Source: Flavobacteriaceae bacterium UBA2765
Lineage (GTDB): Bacteria; Bacteroidota; Bacteroidia; Flavobacteriales; Flavobacteriaceae
NCBI GenBank assembly: GCA_002352665.1
Contig: DEIV01000147.1
Coordinates: 1-7,691, forward strand
Direction of reading: 5' to 3'
DNA length: 7,691 nt
This document shows positions 1 to 6,356 of this stretch, piece by piece (within the stretch, counting starts at the first letter, position 1; every line of letters begins with the position of its first letter). The notes beneath the pieces were generated by a model that was not told where the DNA came from, did not search any database, and saw only the letters and a list, made by a program, of their open reading frames with translations. The translations under genes were made by a program, and so were the position numbers.

Positions 1-164
1 TTTATTTTTCCGTTTTTATCTGAAACCTTCTGTTTACTTTGATCCTCATTAAATACAGCAACATTTGCAATTGGAAATTTAGATTCTTCGTCTAAAATTA
101 TAATGGTTTGAGCGGCTAATGAAAAAAATGTAAAGTATAAAATTATTGGCAAAAATCTCTTCAT
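1..164 (-). CDS. Secreted/outer-membrane protein with carboxypeptidase-regulatory-like N-terminus, probable TonB-dependent receptor (3' truncated by window)
   Basis: The reading frame opens with ATG at 164 and stays open to the window edge, giving 54 codons. It starts MKRFLPIILYFTFFSLAAQT, a typical signal peptide: two basic residues, a hydrophobic core, and likely cleavage near A18-Q19. The mature start has the pattern hydrophobic-Asp-Glu-Glu, then PIANVAV at 31-37 and SDKNGKI at 48-54. This resembles the CarboxypepD_reg-like beta-sandwich that begins many Bacteroidota TonB-dependent receptors and some other surface proteins. The start lies 17 bp after the recO stop, so it is probably the last visible gene of the porZ-recO transcript. 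No plug or barrel is visible, so the receptor call is an inference; a non-receptor secreted protein with the same domain is possible. Confidence 0.6.
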   Translation of the reverse strand, partial: MKRFLPIILYFTFFSLAAQTIIILDEESKFPIANVAVFNEDQSKQKVSDKNGKI

Positions 165-181
165 AGTTAAGGGTATTTATA

Positions 182-895
182 TTAGTTAAATACCATTTTC
201 AAAACTTCTAAAGATCTAGGTTTTCTAAATCCAGGTAAATGTAATTCAAAATATTGGATTAAAATTTCCAGCAGTGTATGTCTGCTCTTTTTATTTAATT
301 TTAACCCATTTAATACATCAAAATTTGTGCCGAGCAACGCTTTAAAATAAATTAAATTTTGACCGGAAATATAGTGCTTCGACAGGATGTGATCCGTAAA
401 TTTACCTTCCAACAAATCGAAATATAATAATTCCTCTCTTTTTTCAGGATAAAATCCCAGATATTTGGTGAGACCCATTAAAAAGCCCAAATGAAAATTG
501 GATGTTTCTGTATGTGTATCTAACCAAAGAAAAGCCGTTTCTAAATAGCTGAACAGCCCAATGTTTTTCTCTTCTTCTTTCAATGCAGATGACAATACTT
601 CCGACAAAAAAACCAACATGGTCTGTTTGATAATATCTGATGGAATAGTAGTATAAGGTATTTCTATTTTAACATCATTTATAAAATGTAATGACTTGTT
701 ATTATTATAATTCGCTGTAATTTCCAGCTGGGTTAGAGGTTGAAAAAATGCCGGAGAAAATTTGCCTTTGGTTTGTTTAAAAATCCTTTTTATTAAATAT
801 GACCTTACACCCTGTTCTGTATAACATTTAACAATTAGATCGTAATCACCATACTTTATAGCACTCAAAACAATTGCTTTACTAGTAATAAGCAT
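182..895 (-). CDS. recO: DNA repair protein RecO
   Basis: The 237-residue product matches RecO in length and layout. RecO binds DNA and works with RecR (and RecF) to load RecA onto SSB-coated single strands during gap repair; it is cytoplasmic. Residues 1-78 form the N-terminal OB-fold, beginning MLITSKAIVLSAIKYGDYD with the usual 'Y.D.dlIv..yT...G' pattern (Y15-G29). Residues 80-237 are the helical part, ending in the family's characteristic C-terminal helix (YFELHLPGFRKPRSLEVLK, 215-233). Only one cysteine (C24) is present, so the C-terminal four-cysteine zinc site of many RecO proteins is absent, as is common in Bacteroidota. It starts 16 bp after the porZ stop and ends 17 bp before the next gene, so it is surely co-transcribed. 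The start is the first Met of the frame and fits the OB-fold start. Confidence 0.93.
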   Translation of the reverse strand: MLITSKAIVLSAIKYGDYDLIVKCYTEQGVRSYLIKRIFKQTKGKFSPAFFQPLTQLEITANYNNNKSLHFINDVKIEIPYTTIPSDIIKQTMLVFLSEVLSSALKEEEKNIGLFSYLETAFLWLDTHTETSNFHLGFLMGLTKYLGFYPEKREELLYFDLLEGKFTDHILSKHYISGQNLIYFKALLGTNFDVLNGLKLNKKSRHTLLEILIQYFELHLPGFRKPRSLEVLKMVFN

Positions 896-911
896 CTAAG
901 GCATGTTTCTT

Positions 912-3248
912 TTAATTAATAATGGCAATTTTAGTTATAGAAGTCTCTGACTTATCGGGTATGGTTAACATAACTATATAAACTCCTGATGCAACTTTAT
1001 TACCGGCCAGGTTTGTTTTGTTCCAAATAACTTTACCTCCTTTTAATTCTTGTCCTTCTACAACATTGGTTTCATGTACTAATCTACCCGATGCATCAAC
1101 AATTTTCACATTAGTACCTCTTGGTAAATGTGTGCCATTTCTACCATCAATGGTAACAAAAGAGTGCTCTTTTCTTACAGGGTTTGGGTAGGCATATACT
1201 TCGCCCAATTCATCTCCAAATGGAGCAACATTATTGTTAAAAGCGACCATTCCTTTATCGGTAGCAAAAAATACTTTTCCGTTACTATTATCAACTTTAA
1301 TTTTAATTATTCTATTTGATGGTAAGGGTGAATTGTCTTTGTTAAAATTGAATAAAGTCTCTTGCCCTGATGGATTCGTAGCGAGTATACCACCAGTATC
1401 TGTACCTAACCATTTATTGTCAGCTCCATCAATAGCAATTGAACTTACGGGTTGATCTCCTAGTAATTTTTTTGCTATACCATCATCATTAATTATAATA
1501 GGAGAGGCATCGTAAATATTATTATCAAAAACACCACTGGCATTAGAAAATACTACTAAACCTTTTTTTGTACCTATCCAAATTCTATTATTCCTATCGA
1601 CTGCCAATGTTCTTACATTAGGATCTGGTAATGAGCCTTTGTTGGTCTCCGTAATTAATACTCGTTTTCTATCTCCTGATTCGTTATAGACCAATGCTCC
1701 ATTACGTCTAGATCCTATCCAAATATTACCTGTTTTATCAATAATTAATTCAGTTAAGCCCAGTGCAACATTGGTAAACAGAGAGCTTAAATCAAACTCG
1801 CTCCATGCACCATTAGTATTTAATTTTTTTAATTTATTATTTACCCACGAATTGCTGACCCATAAATTGCCTTGATTATCAAAGGCTGAACCATTAATTC
1901 TAACACTATTATAATTTGGATTATCGGGGGCTAAATCTTCTAAACCGCTGTTGGTGTGATTCCAAAAAGCTATGATTTCGTCATTTTCAACCACCAACAT
2001 ACCACCCGTAGCGTTTATTTGCCCCGGTGATGTTTGTCCAAATGAGCTTATATATACTTTATCGATATTTTCTGGATCAACGGTTATATGAACCAAATCT
2101 CGTGCAGGATAAGTAGGATTATATGCTGTATTTATCCAATCTTCACCGTTAAAATGACTAAAAGGCCGTTCTCTTTGTTGCGGTGTAAATGCAGCATCAT
2201 AACCTCCATAAACAATCCATAAATTGTTGCTTTCTGCAGTAATAGAAAAAATATCATTAGAAATTGGACCTTGAGGGTGAATTTCGGTAAAATCTGTTGT
2301 ATTTGAAAAACTACGATGAAGAATTCCGAAGTCAGTAGTGCCTAAATATATAGAATTATCATCAGCATACGCAGATTGTAAGTTATAATCAAATGCTAAC
2401 GTGGTATTCGTAATTACTTCTTGTTCTAATGTCTTATTATAGACATAAGCAGATTTTCTTGTTGTTGCCGTAATATAATTATCAGAGGCTTTAAGTTGTA
2501 AGATGTTATCCTCCAAAAAACTGATAAACTGCAATGTATTTATAGCATTTACTTTATAAAGACCACTTGCTCTAGAGGTAAATAGCTGATCGTTAAAAAC
2601 CGCAATAGCTTTAAAATCTCCTAAAAATTCTCCTTGAGGTTGTTGCCAACTATTAAAGTCAATCAAATTATTTGCGTTAACATTTGCTGTAAATATTCCT
2701 ATTTCCGTGGCCACATAAAGCAGCTCATTAAAAACGGAAATTTGATTAATATCTAGCGTGGAAGAGTTATTTCCTATAAAAAAAGTGTCTCCAAATTCGA
2801 GCTTTTCAATATCATAAACTACAACAGCAAAAGGTGTTGAAAGGTACAACCTATTATTAAACTCCGTTATATGTTTAATTGCTTTTTCTCCGGTAATGCT
2901 TAATCTCTGTATGTCATTTGCAAGTGTAATTTTACCATCTGCATCTATTATTTCTAATAAACCATTCTGATATCCTATAATTAATTTTTCATACGTTTCA
3001 CTATAGTGGATACTCGCAGTGGTTTCGCCAGATAGGCCTTGAATAGATGATAATTTTTCAGTTTCTTGATTAACTTCATCATAAATAAATACAGCATTAT
3101 CTGCTATAGCATAAATTTTAGATCCAACTTTAGTAAAATCTTTAACATTGTTATAAGAATAAAAATCTTCCCAATTTGAACTAAAGTCTATTTGAGACCA
3201 AGTTAAAGAAGATATAAAAATGAAAAATAAAATAATAGACCCTTTCAT
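912..3248 (-). CDS. porZ: PorZ-like type IX secretion system attachment-complex protein (two beta-propellers plus T9SS C-terminal domain)
   Basis: The 778-residue product is exported. It has a signal peptide at 1-18 (MKGSIILFFIFISSLTWS), then two beta-propeller regions at about 30-310 and 320-675. The second holds recognisable two-component-regulator-propeller repeats: GNIWIGSRRNGALVYN (507-522), NRIWIGTKKGLVVFSN (554-569), NKWLGTDTGGILATN (611-625) and GKVFFATDKGMVAFN (657-671). Residues 684-778 form a type A T9SS sorting domain with YPNP (687-690), DASGRLV (718-724), GVYIVML (755-761) and the terminal KIAIIN. In Porphyromonas gingivalis PorZ has this architecture and a similar length. There it acts on the cell surface with PorU, PorV and PorQ to process secreted cargo and attach it to anionic LPS. 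Whether the same lipid is used here is unknown. It is the first gene of the porZ-recO run. A two-component sensor is excluded because no kinase domain or transmembrane helix follows the propellers. Confidence 0.85.
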   Translation of the reverse strand: MKGSIILFFIFISSLTWSQIDFSSNWEDFYSYNNVKDFTKVGSKIYAIADNAVFIYDEVNQETEKLSSIQGLSGETTASIHYSETYEKLIIGYQNGLLEIIDADGKITLANDIQRLSITGEKAIKHITEFNNRLYLSTPFAVVVYDIEKLEFGDTFFIGNNSSTLDINQISVFNELLYVATEIGIFTANVNANNLIDFNSWQQPQGEFLGDFKAIAVFNDQLFTSRASGLYKVNAINTLQFISFLEDNILQLKASDNYITATTRKSAYVYNKTLEQEVITNTTLAFDYNLQSAYADDNSIYLGTTDFGILHRSFSNTTDFTEIHPQGPISNDIFSITAESNNLWIVYGGYDAAFTPQQRERPFSHFNGEDWINTAYNPTYPARDLVHITVDPENIDKVYISSFGQTSPGQINATGGMLVVENDEIIAFWNHTNSGLEDLAPDNPNYNSVRINGSAFDNQGNLWVSNSWVNNKLKKLNTNGAWSEFDLSSLFTNVALGLTELIIDKTGNIWIGSRRNGALVYNESGDRKRVLITETNKGSLPDPNVRTLAVDRNNRIWIGTKKGLVVFSNASGVFDNNIYDASPIIINDDGIAKKLLGDQPVSSIAIDGADNKWLGTDTGGILATNPSGQETLFNFNKDNSPLPSNRIIKIKVDNSNGKVFFATDKGMVAFNNNVAPFGDELGEVYAYPNPVRKEHSFVTIDGRNGTHLPRGTNVKIVDASGRLVHETNVVEGQELKGGKVIWNKTNLAGNKVASGVYIVMLTIPDKSETSITKIAIIN

Positions 3249-3263
3249 AAGTTATACTAGTTT

Positions 3264-3276
3264 CTTGTCAAAGATA
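3264..3276 (-). promoter_or_regulatory. Candidate Bacteroidota promoter (-7 element) for porZ-recO
   Basis: Read on the minus strand, 3276-3269 is TATCTTTG, an exact match to the Bacteroidota -7 consensus TAnnTTTG. It lies 20 bp ahead of the porZ ATG (3248), which would give a leader of about 15 nt. No convincing -33 TTTG/TTG element is seen about 19 bp upstream. The position between the upstream terminator (3334-3370) and porZ supports a separate transcription unit starting here. Confidence 0.4.
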
Positions 3277-3333
3277 TTCATAATTTATCTATCCATTTTG
3301 TCTAAATAAAAATGAAAGACTTTCATTAACAAA

Positions 3334-3370
3334 AAAACCTCAAAATAAATAGCATCTATTTTGAGGTTTT
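3334..3370 (-). terminator. Rho-independent terminator after the 89-residue gene
   Basis: Positions 3334-3347 and 3357-3370 form a perfect 14-bp inverted repeat around a 9-base loop (3348-3356); the arm core is CCTCAAAATA/TATTTTGAGG. On the minus strand the second arm runs into seven consecutive T (3337-3331), the layout of an intrinsic terminator for transcripts from the small gene ending at 3447. On the plus strand the hairpin is followed by A-rich sequence beyond the four T of the arm, so it would work poorly in that direction. It separates the small gene from porZ. Confidence 0.85.
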
Positions 3371-3446
3371 AATAAAAAATCTTACGATTAATACTTTTTC
3401 ATAGTAATTTCCCGTATCCGAATTAGCAATTTTTTTAACTTATACT

Positions 3447-3716
3447 CTATTTAACTAAAATGTTTTCTTTAGAATGGTTTATGTTAGTATCATTTTCAAT
3501 AGACTTGAATAACCATTTGACGCCATTTTTAATAAATATTACTTTTTGTAATACTTCTTCTTTATTTAATTTAATCTTTACTGTTCTTATATATTTTGTT
3601 TCATTTTCATTTTGCACAACTATCCCTTTACCAACAAAGCCAATAATATTACTGTTATTAATAAATTTATGTAGCACCTCTGTATCTGAAGGTTTAGAAA
3701 AAGATGTAATTGACAT
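3447..3716 (-). CDS. Small hypothetical protein (89 residues), candidate target of the adjacent LytTR system
   Basis: I do not recognise this family. The product is cytoplasmic by appearance: no signal peptide, no transmembrane segment, no cysteine. It is lysine- and asparagine-rich. From about residue 24 it alternates hydrophobic stretches that suggest beta strands (IIGFVGKGIVVQ, YIRTVKIKL, LQKVIFIKNGVKWLF) and ends in a polar tail (residues 72-89). The start is fixed by an in-frame TAA directly before ATG. Support for a real gene is indirect: a -7 promoter element 30 bp upstream, an array of LytTR-type repeats beyond it, and a strong terminator 77 bp after the stop, all in the matching orientation. 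The hydrophobic frame on the opposite strand lacks such signals and looks like an antisense shadow. No function is assigned; the location suggests a product controlled by the neighbouring kinase/regulator pair. Confidence 0.6.
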   Translation of the reverse strand: MSITSFSKPSDTEVLHKFINNSNIIGFVGKGIVVQNENETKYIRTVKIKLNKEEVLQKVIFIKNGVKWLFKSIENDTNINHSKENILVK

Positions 3717-3745
3717 TTAGGTATAAGGTTGAATTATTCTATAAC

Positions 3746-3753
3746 CAAATATA
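3746..3753 (-). promoter_or_regulatory. Candidate -7 promoter element for the 89-residue gene
   Basis: Minus-strand TATATTTG (3753-3746) matches the Bacteroidota -7 consensus TAnnTTTG exactly. It would start transcription near 3740, about 24 nt before the ATG at 3716. The -33 region (around 3772-3776) is A/T-only without TTG. A weak -33 fits a promoter that needs an activator bound just upstream, where the direct-repeat array lies. Confidence 0.45.
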
Positions 3754-3785
3754 CATCATGTTTATTTGCTTATAAATATAAATTT

Positions 3786-3880
3786 ATAAATGAATGATAA
3801 AGATTAATAAATGGTAAGGTTTTACTAATAAATGGTATTGTTACCATCAACATTTAGACCAAAAAATACCCATAAATGGT
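3786..3880 (-). promoter_or_regulatory. Phased direct repeats resembling LytTR regulator binding sites
   Basis: On the minus strand the 9-mer ACCATTTAT occurs perfectly at 3880-3872, 3836-3828 and 3815-3807, with a 7/9 copy (TTCATTTAT) at 3794-3786. The steps are 21, 21 and 44 bp, so all copies lie on nearly the same helical face. The two central copies extend to a 12-bp identity (TACCATTTATTA). LytTR-domain regulators such as AgrA bind pairs of 9-bp direct repeats separated by 12-13 bp. The AgrA consensus [TA][AC][CA]GTTN[AG][TG] fits ACCATTTAT at 8 of 9 positions. The nearest copy is about 33 bp upstream of the candidate -7 element of the small gene, a usual activator position. Binding by the regulator encoded at 5354-6085 is inferred from proximity. 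Confidence 0.6.
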
Positions 3881-3919
3881 GAGTTTTTAGTTATTTCTAA
3901 GTATTAAATAACATAAAAC

Positions 3920-3970
3920 ATAGTTTTGGTAGATCTTATCTTCTCAAAAAATAGGGTAATGCAAAACTAT
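3920..3970 (-). other. 9-bp inverted repeat with 33-bp spacer after the kinase gene
   Basis: ATAGTTTTG (3920-3928) is the exact reverse complement of CAAAACTAT (3962-3970). On the minus strand the structure begins 30 bp after the kinase stop and is followed by GTTTTATGTTATTT. It could form a weak terminator-like hairpin for the regulator-kinase transcript, but the arm is A/T-rich and the loop long. It could instead be an operator or chance. The rest of the 3717-3999 spacer holds the repeat array and promoter element described separately. Confidence 0.25.
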
Positions 3971-3999
3971 CTTATTAATGGTCATTTGGAATTTGACAC

Positions 4000-5334
4000 T
4001 TAATTAAATGTTTTAGGAAACTTAATAGTCACTTTTGTTCCTGTATTTTCATGATCTGTAATGTCCTCAATAATTACATATACATTCTTATTTTCATGTA
4101 ATAGTTTAATTCTATCCTCAGAAGCTTTTAATCCAAATGGTTTTCTAGTTGATTTCGACTTTGCCGCCAAGGCCTCTGATTCTTTAATCCCAACGCCATT
4201 ATCTATAATTTCACATCGAATATTTTCTGCTTCATCATAAATAGATAGATTGATTATTTTATAACCTGGTTTATTTCTAAAACCATGCCAAATAGCATTC
4301 TCAATAAAAGGTTGCATGAATAATGGCGGGACTTGTATCTCTCTTAAATTTATAATTTCGTCTATGGTTACTACGTAATCAAAACCACCGACCATTCGCA
4401 TTTGTTCCAACTTAATATACAAACCTAAAATTCCTAAATCATCATCTAGAGGAATGGTTAAGCTGGTTGAATTTTTCAATACTTCTCTAATCAATCTGGA
4501 AAATTTTGTGATGTAATCTGATGCTTTTTCTTTATCATGTTGTAACACAAAATTATTGATAGAATTTAATGAGTTATATAAAAAATGAGGATCCATTTGT
4601 GTTTGTAAAACGGTCATTTTTAAATCTGCCATTTCTTTAGTTTTAATGGCTAATTCAAACTCTGTTTCAATCTTATTTTTTTTGAAAATTTTTAATTTAT
4701 TTCCCATGAGAAAGGCAGTCATAATCATCTCAATAACAGCACCTAAATACATTAAAAATTTCGGTTGCACACCTCTGTTTTCAAAATAATTTTCTGCCAA
4801 AACTTGTTTTAAAAGGTAACTTGCAACTGCCAAAACCAAAAATGATAATGATCCTATGATAAAATAGGTTACATGCTTACCTTTAATTTTAGTAAGTACT
4901 ATAAAAGTGAGAACAGAAAAAACAGCTATAATTGGCATTAAAAATATAAATAGCTTTTCTTGATAATCATAATCTAAAAATAATTGAACCAAGATAAACG
5001 CAAAGGCAGCTACTAAGATCAATTTCATAGCTAATACAATCAACTGATCCCATTCGGGAATATTCTTTTTTGTTTCTAAAACATCTCTGCCAAAAGAAAT
5101 GTATGCTGCGAAACCAAAAAACAATAGTGAAAAGTTAAGATAAGTATAAAAAGTATGGCATCGTTCGTAGCAAATATTTTTTAAAAAATAAATAAAAAAA
5201 CTGAGAAGGAATAAACTGTAGTAGAGATACTGTTTCCTTTTGTTTAAAAAAAAAATAATCAAGCTATATATGGCAACAAAAAGTAATGCTCCTCTTATCC
5301 AAGCGTATATTTCAGAGCTAAAATCTAATAACAT
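4000..5334 (-). CDS. Seven-transmembrane sensor histidine kinase, LytS/YehU type (His_kinase + HATPase_c)
   Basis: The 444-residue inner-membrane kinase is expected to autophosphorylate and pass phosphate to the LytTR regulator encoded just upstream. Seven hydrophobic segments lie at about 14-31, 36-52, 61-81, 98-120, 127-149, 154-178 and 190-211. Basic residues in NKRK, TKIKGKH and NKLKIFKKNK place the N-terminus outside and the catalytic part inside. A short coiled stretch (220-242) leads to the His_kinase box QMDPHFLYNSLNSI, with H250 as phosphoacceptor. The ATPase part shows the N box QPFIENAIWHG (N346), the G1 box DNGVGI (378-383), FGLKASEDRI (400-409) and GTKVTI (432-437). The membrane part resembles the 7TMR-DISM type but lacks the usual N-terminal extracytoplasmic sensor domain. 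A C-x3-C-H motif (C55, C59, H60) falls in the first predicted outer loop. The start lies 19 bp after the regulator stop, so the two are co-transcribed. Confidence 0.9.
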   Translation of the reverse strand: MLLDFSSEIYAWIRGALLFVAIYSLIIFFLNKRKQYLYYSLFLLSFFIYFLKNICYERCHTFYTYLNFSLLFFGFAAYISFGRDVLETKKNIPEWDQLIVLAMKLILVAAFAFILVQLFLDYDYQEKLFIFLMPIIAVFSVLTFIVLTKIKGKHVTYFIIGSLSFLVLAVASYLLKQVLAENYFENRGVQPKFLMYLGAVIEMIMTAFLMGNKLKIFKKNKIETEFELAIKTKEMADLKMTVLQTQMDPHFLYNSLNSINNFVLQHDKEKASDYITKFSRLIREVLKNSTSLTIPLDDDLGILGLYIKLEQMRMVGGFDYVVTIDEIINLREIQVPPLFMQPFIENAIWHGFRNKPGYKIINLSIYDEAENIRCEIIDNGVGIKESEALAAKSKSTRKPFGLKASEDRIKLLHENKNVYVIIEDITDHENTGTKVTIKFPKTFN

Positions 5335-5353
5335 ATAAGTAAGTATCTCTCTG

Positions 5354-6085
5354 TTAAAATAGTTTCTCTAACAATTCATTTTTTTTGTTCCTACTCACAC
5401 TTGCTTCTAAACCTTCACTCATTGTTAATATGCCACCCATACTTTTGGAGTATTCTTTAACATGGTTCATGTTTATTAAATATGATGCGTGAACTCTAAA
5501 AAAGTCTGAATGTTGAAACTTTTTTTCAACTTCTTTTAGCGTTTTGGTAACGAGTATGGTTTTTTTATCCTTTAAATAAATGGTGGTATAGCTTTTATCA
5601 GATTTTAACATAATTACATCATCCTTGTCTAATAAAAACAATTTGCCATCTGCAGCAATACTTATTTTATCGTTTTTCCCCTTCAAATTAGAAAATAACG
5701 ACTGTAATTTGTCTTCTAAATGATTCCCTTTTCGAGATGCTTTAACTTTATCAACCGCACTAATTAATTCATCTTTATCAACAGGTTTTAATAAGTAATC
5801 AATGGCTGAGACCTTAATAGCTTTTAAAGCAAACTCATCATGAGCGGTGGTAAAAATGAGGTCAAAACTTGTATACATGAGTTGTTGTAATAGCGTAAAA
5901 CCGTCCATTTCAGGCATTTCTATATCTAAAAAAACTAAATCGGGTTTTTCTCTTTCAATAATTTCTATGGCTTCTTTTGGAGCGTTACATTTAATGATCG
6001 AAAGCCCATCAACATAACGGTTTAATTTCCATTCTAAAGCCTCTAGTGCGTTGATCTCATCATCAACAATTACTGTCTTTAACAT
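5354..6085 (-). CDS. LytTR-family response regulator (REC + LytTR DNA-binding domain)
   Basis: The 243-residue regulator has a receiver domain at 1-120 with the acidic pair D8/D9, phosphoacceptor D54 in VFLDIEMPEMDG, the switch residue T79/T80 (FTTAHD) and K100-P101. A linker (115-138) follows. The C-terminal LytTR domain (about 140-243) is recognised by DDVIMLKSDKSYTTIYL (155-171), the TLKEVEKKF helix (182-190) and FFRVHASYLINMNHV (195-209), the family's most conserved stretch. All phosphorylation residues are intact, so it should be a working transcription factor whose phosphorylated dimer binds paired 9-bp direct repeats. It is the first gene of a two-gene unit with the kinase. The repeat array at 3786-3880 just beyond the kinase gene is the obvious candidate target; no equivalent phased pair was seen ahead of the regulator itself, so autoregulation is not indicated. 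Confidence 0.93.
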   Translation of the reverse strand: MLKTVIVDDEINALEALEWKLNRYVDGLSIIKCNAPKEAIEIIEREKPDLVFLDIEMPEMDGFTLLQQLMYTSFDLIFTTAHDEFALKAIKVSAIDYLLKPVDKDELISAVDKVKASRKGNHLEDKLQSLFSNLKGKNDKISIAADGKLFLLDKDDVIMLKSDKSYTTIYLKDKKTILVTKTLKEVEKKFQHSDFFRVHASYLINMNHVKEYSKSMGGILTMSEGLEASVSRNKKNELLEKLF

Positions 6086-6183
6086 GGGTTAGGAGTACTT
6101 AGAGTTATTCAAGGGTTTGTCTAACATTTCATTCATATCAAAATTTGACTTAAATTTCGAAAAATAAAAAACGCTTTCAAGAA

Positions 6184-6191
6184 CAAATATA
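6184..6191 (-). promoter_or_regulatory. Candidate -7 promoter element for the regulator-kinase unit
   Basis: Minus-strand TATATTTG (6191-6184) fits TAnnTTTG exactly and would give a leader of about 93 nt before the regulator ATG at 6085. No -33 element is visible at the proper distance. The rest of the 6086-6356 spacer shows a 10-bp palindrome TTTCATGAAA (6239-6248) and no convincing terminator for pbpC. It contains no supported gene. Confidence 0.35.
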
Positions 6192-6356
6192 ATAAACAAT
6201 CTGACTTTGTTCTATTTTTTATGCCATAGCCAAAACCATTTCATGAAAAACATGCCTTGTTTCTTATGTATTCTCTCCGTTTTTTGAAAGAATTGAATGG
6301 TTAGAGAAATCCTAAAGATAGCAAGATACTACATTTTGAGAATTTCTTATTAAAAG

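Noticed and set aside
182..895. RecO regarded as damaged because the zinc-finger cysteines are missing
   Set aside because: Length and C-terminal helix are intact, and Bacteroidota RecO proteins commonly lack the zinc site.
1128..1455. Two short plus-strand frames inside porZ
   Set aside because: They lie wholly within the well-supported porZ coding region and show no independent signals or recognisable domains.
912..3248. Reading the propeller protein as a hybrid two-component sensor
   Set aside because: It has no transmembrane helix or kinase domain after the propellers and ends in a T9SS sorting domain.
3460..3720. Plus-strand 86-codon frame, very hydrophobic, opposite the small gene
   Set aside because: Antisense of a hydrophilic, Lys/Asn-rich AT-rich gene commonly yields such hydrophobic frames. 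The terminator and promoter signals around it point to the minus strand.
3921..3969. TAGTTTTG matches to the -7 consensus on both strands in the arms of the inverted repeat
   Set aside because: They point at each other, have no -33 element and lead to no sensible gene start; they follow from the inverted repeat and AT-richness.
3974..3982. ATTAATGGT, an 8/9 match to the repeat unit
   Set aside because: It is 102 bp from the nearest array copy and out of 21-22 bp phase, so it is likely chance in AT-rich sequence.
6235..6243. ACCATTTCA near the regulator promoter as a possible LytTR autoregulation site
   Set aside because: It is a single copy on the plus strand, and no partner is found 21-22 bp to either side.
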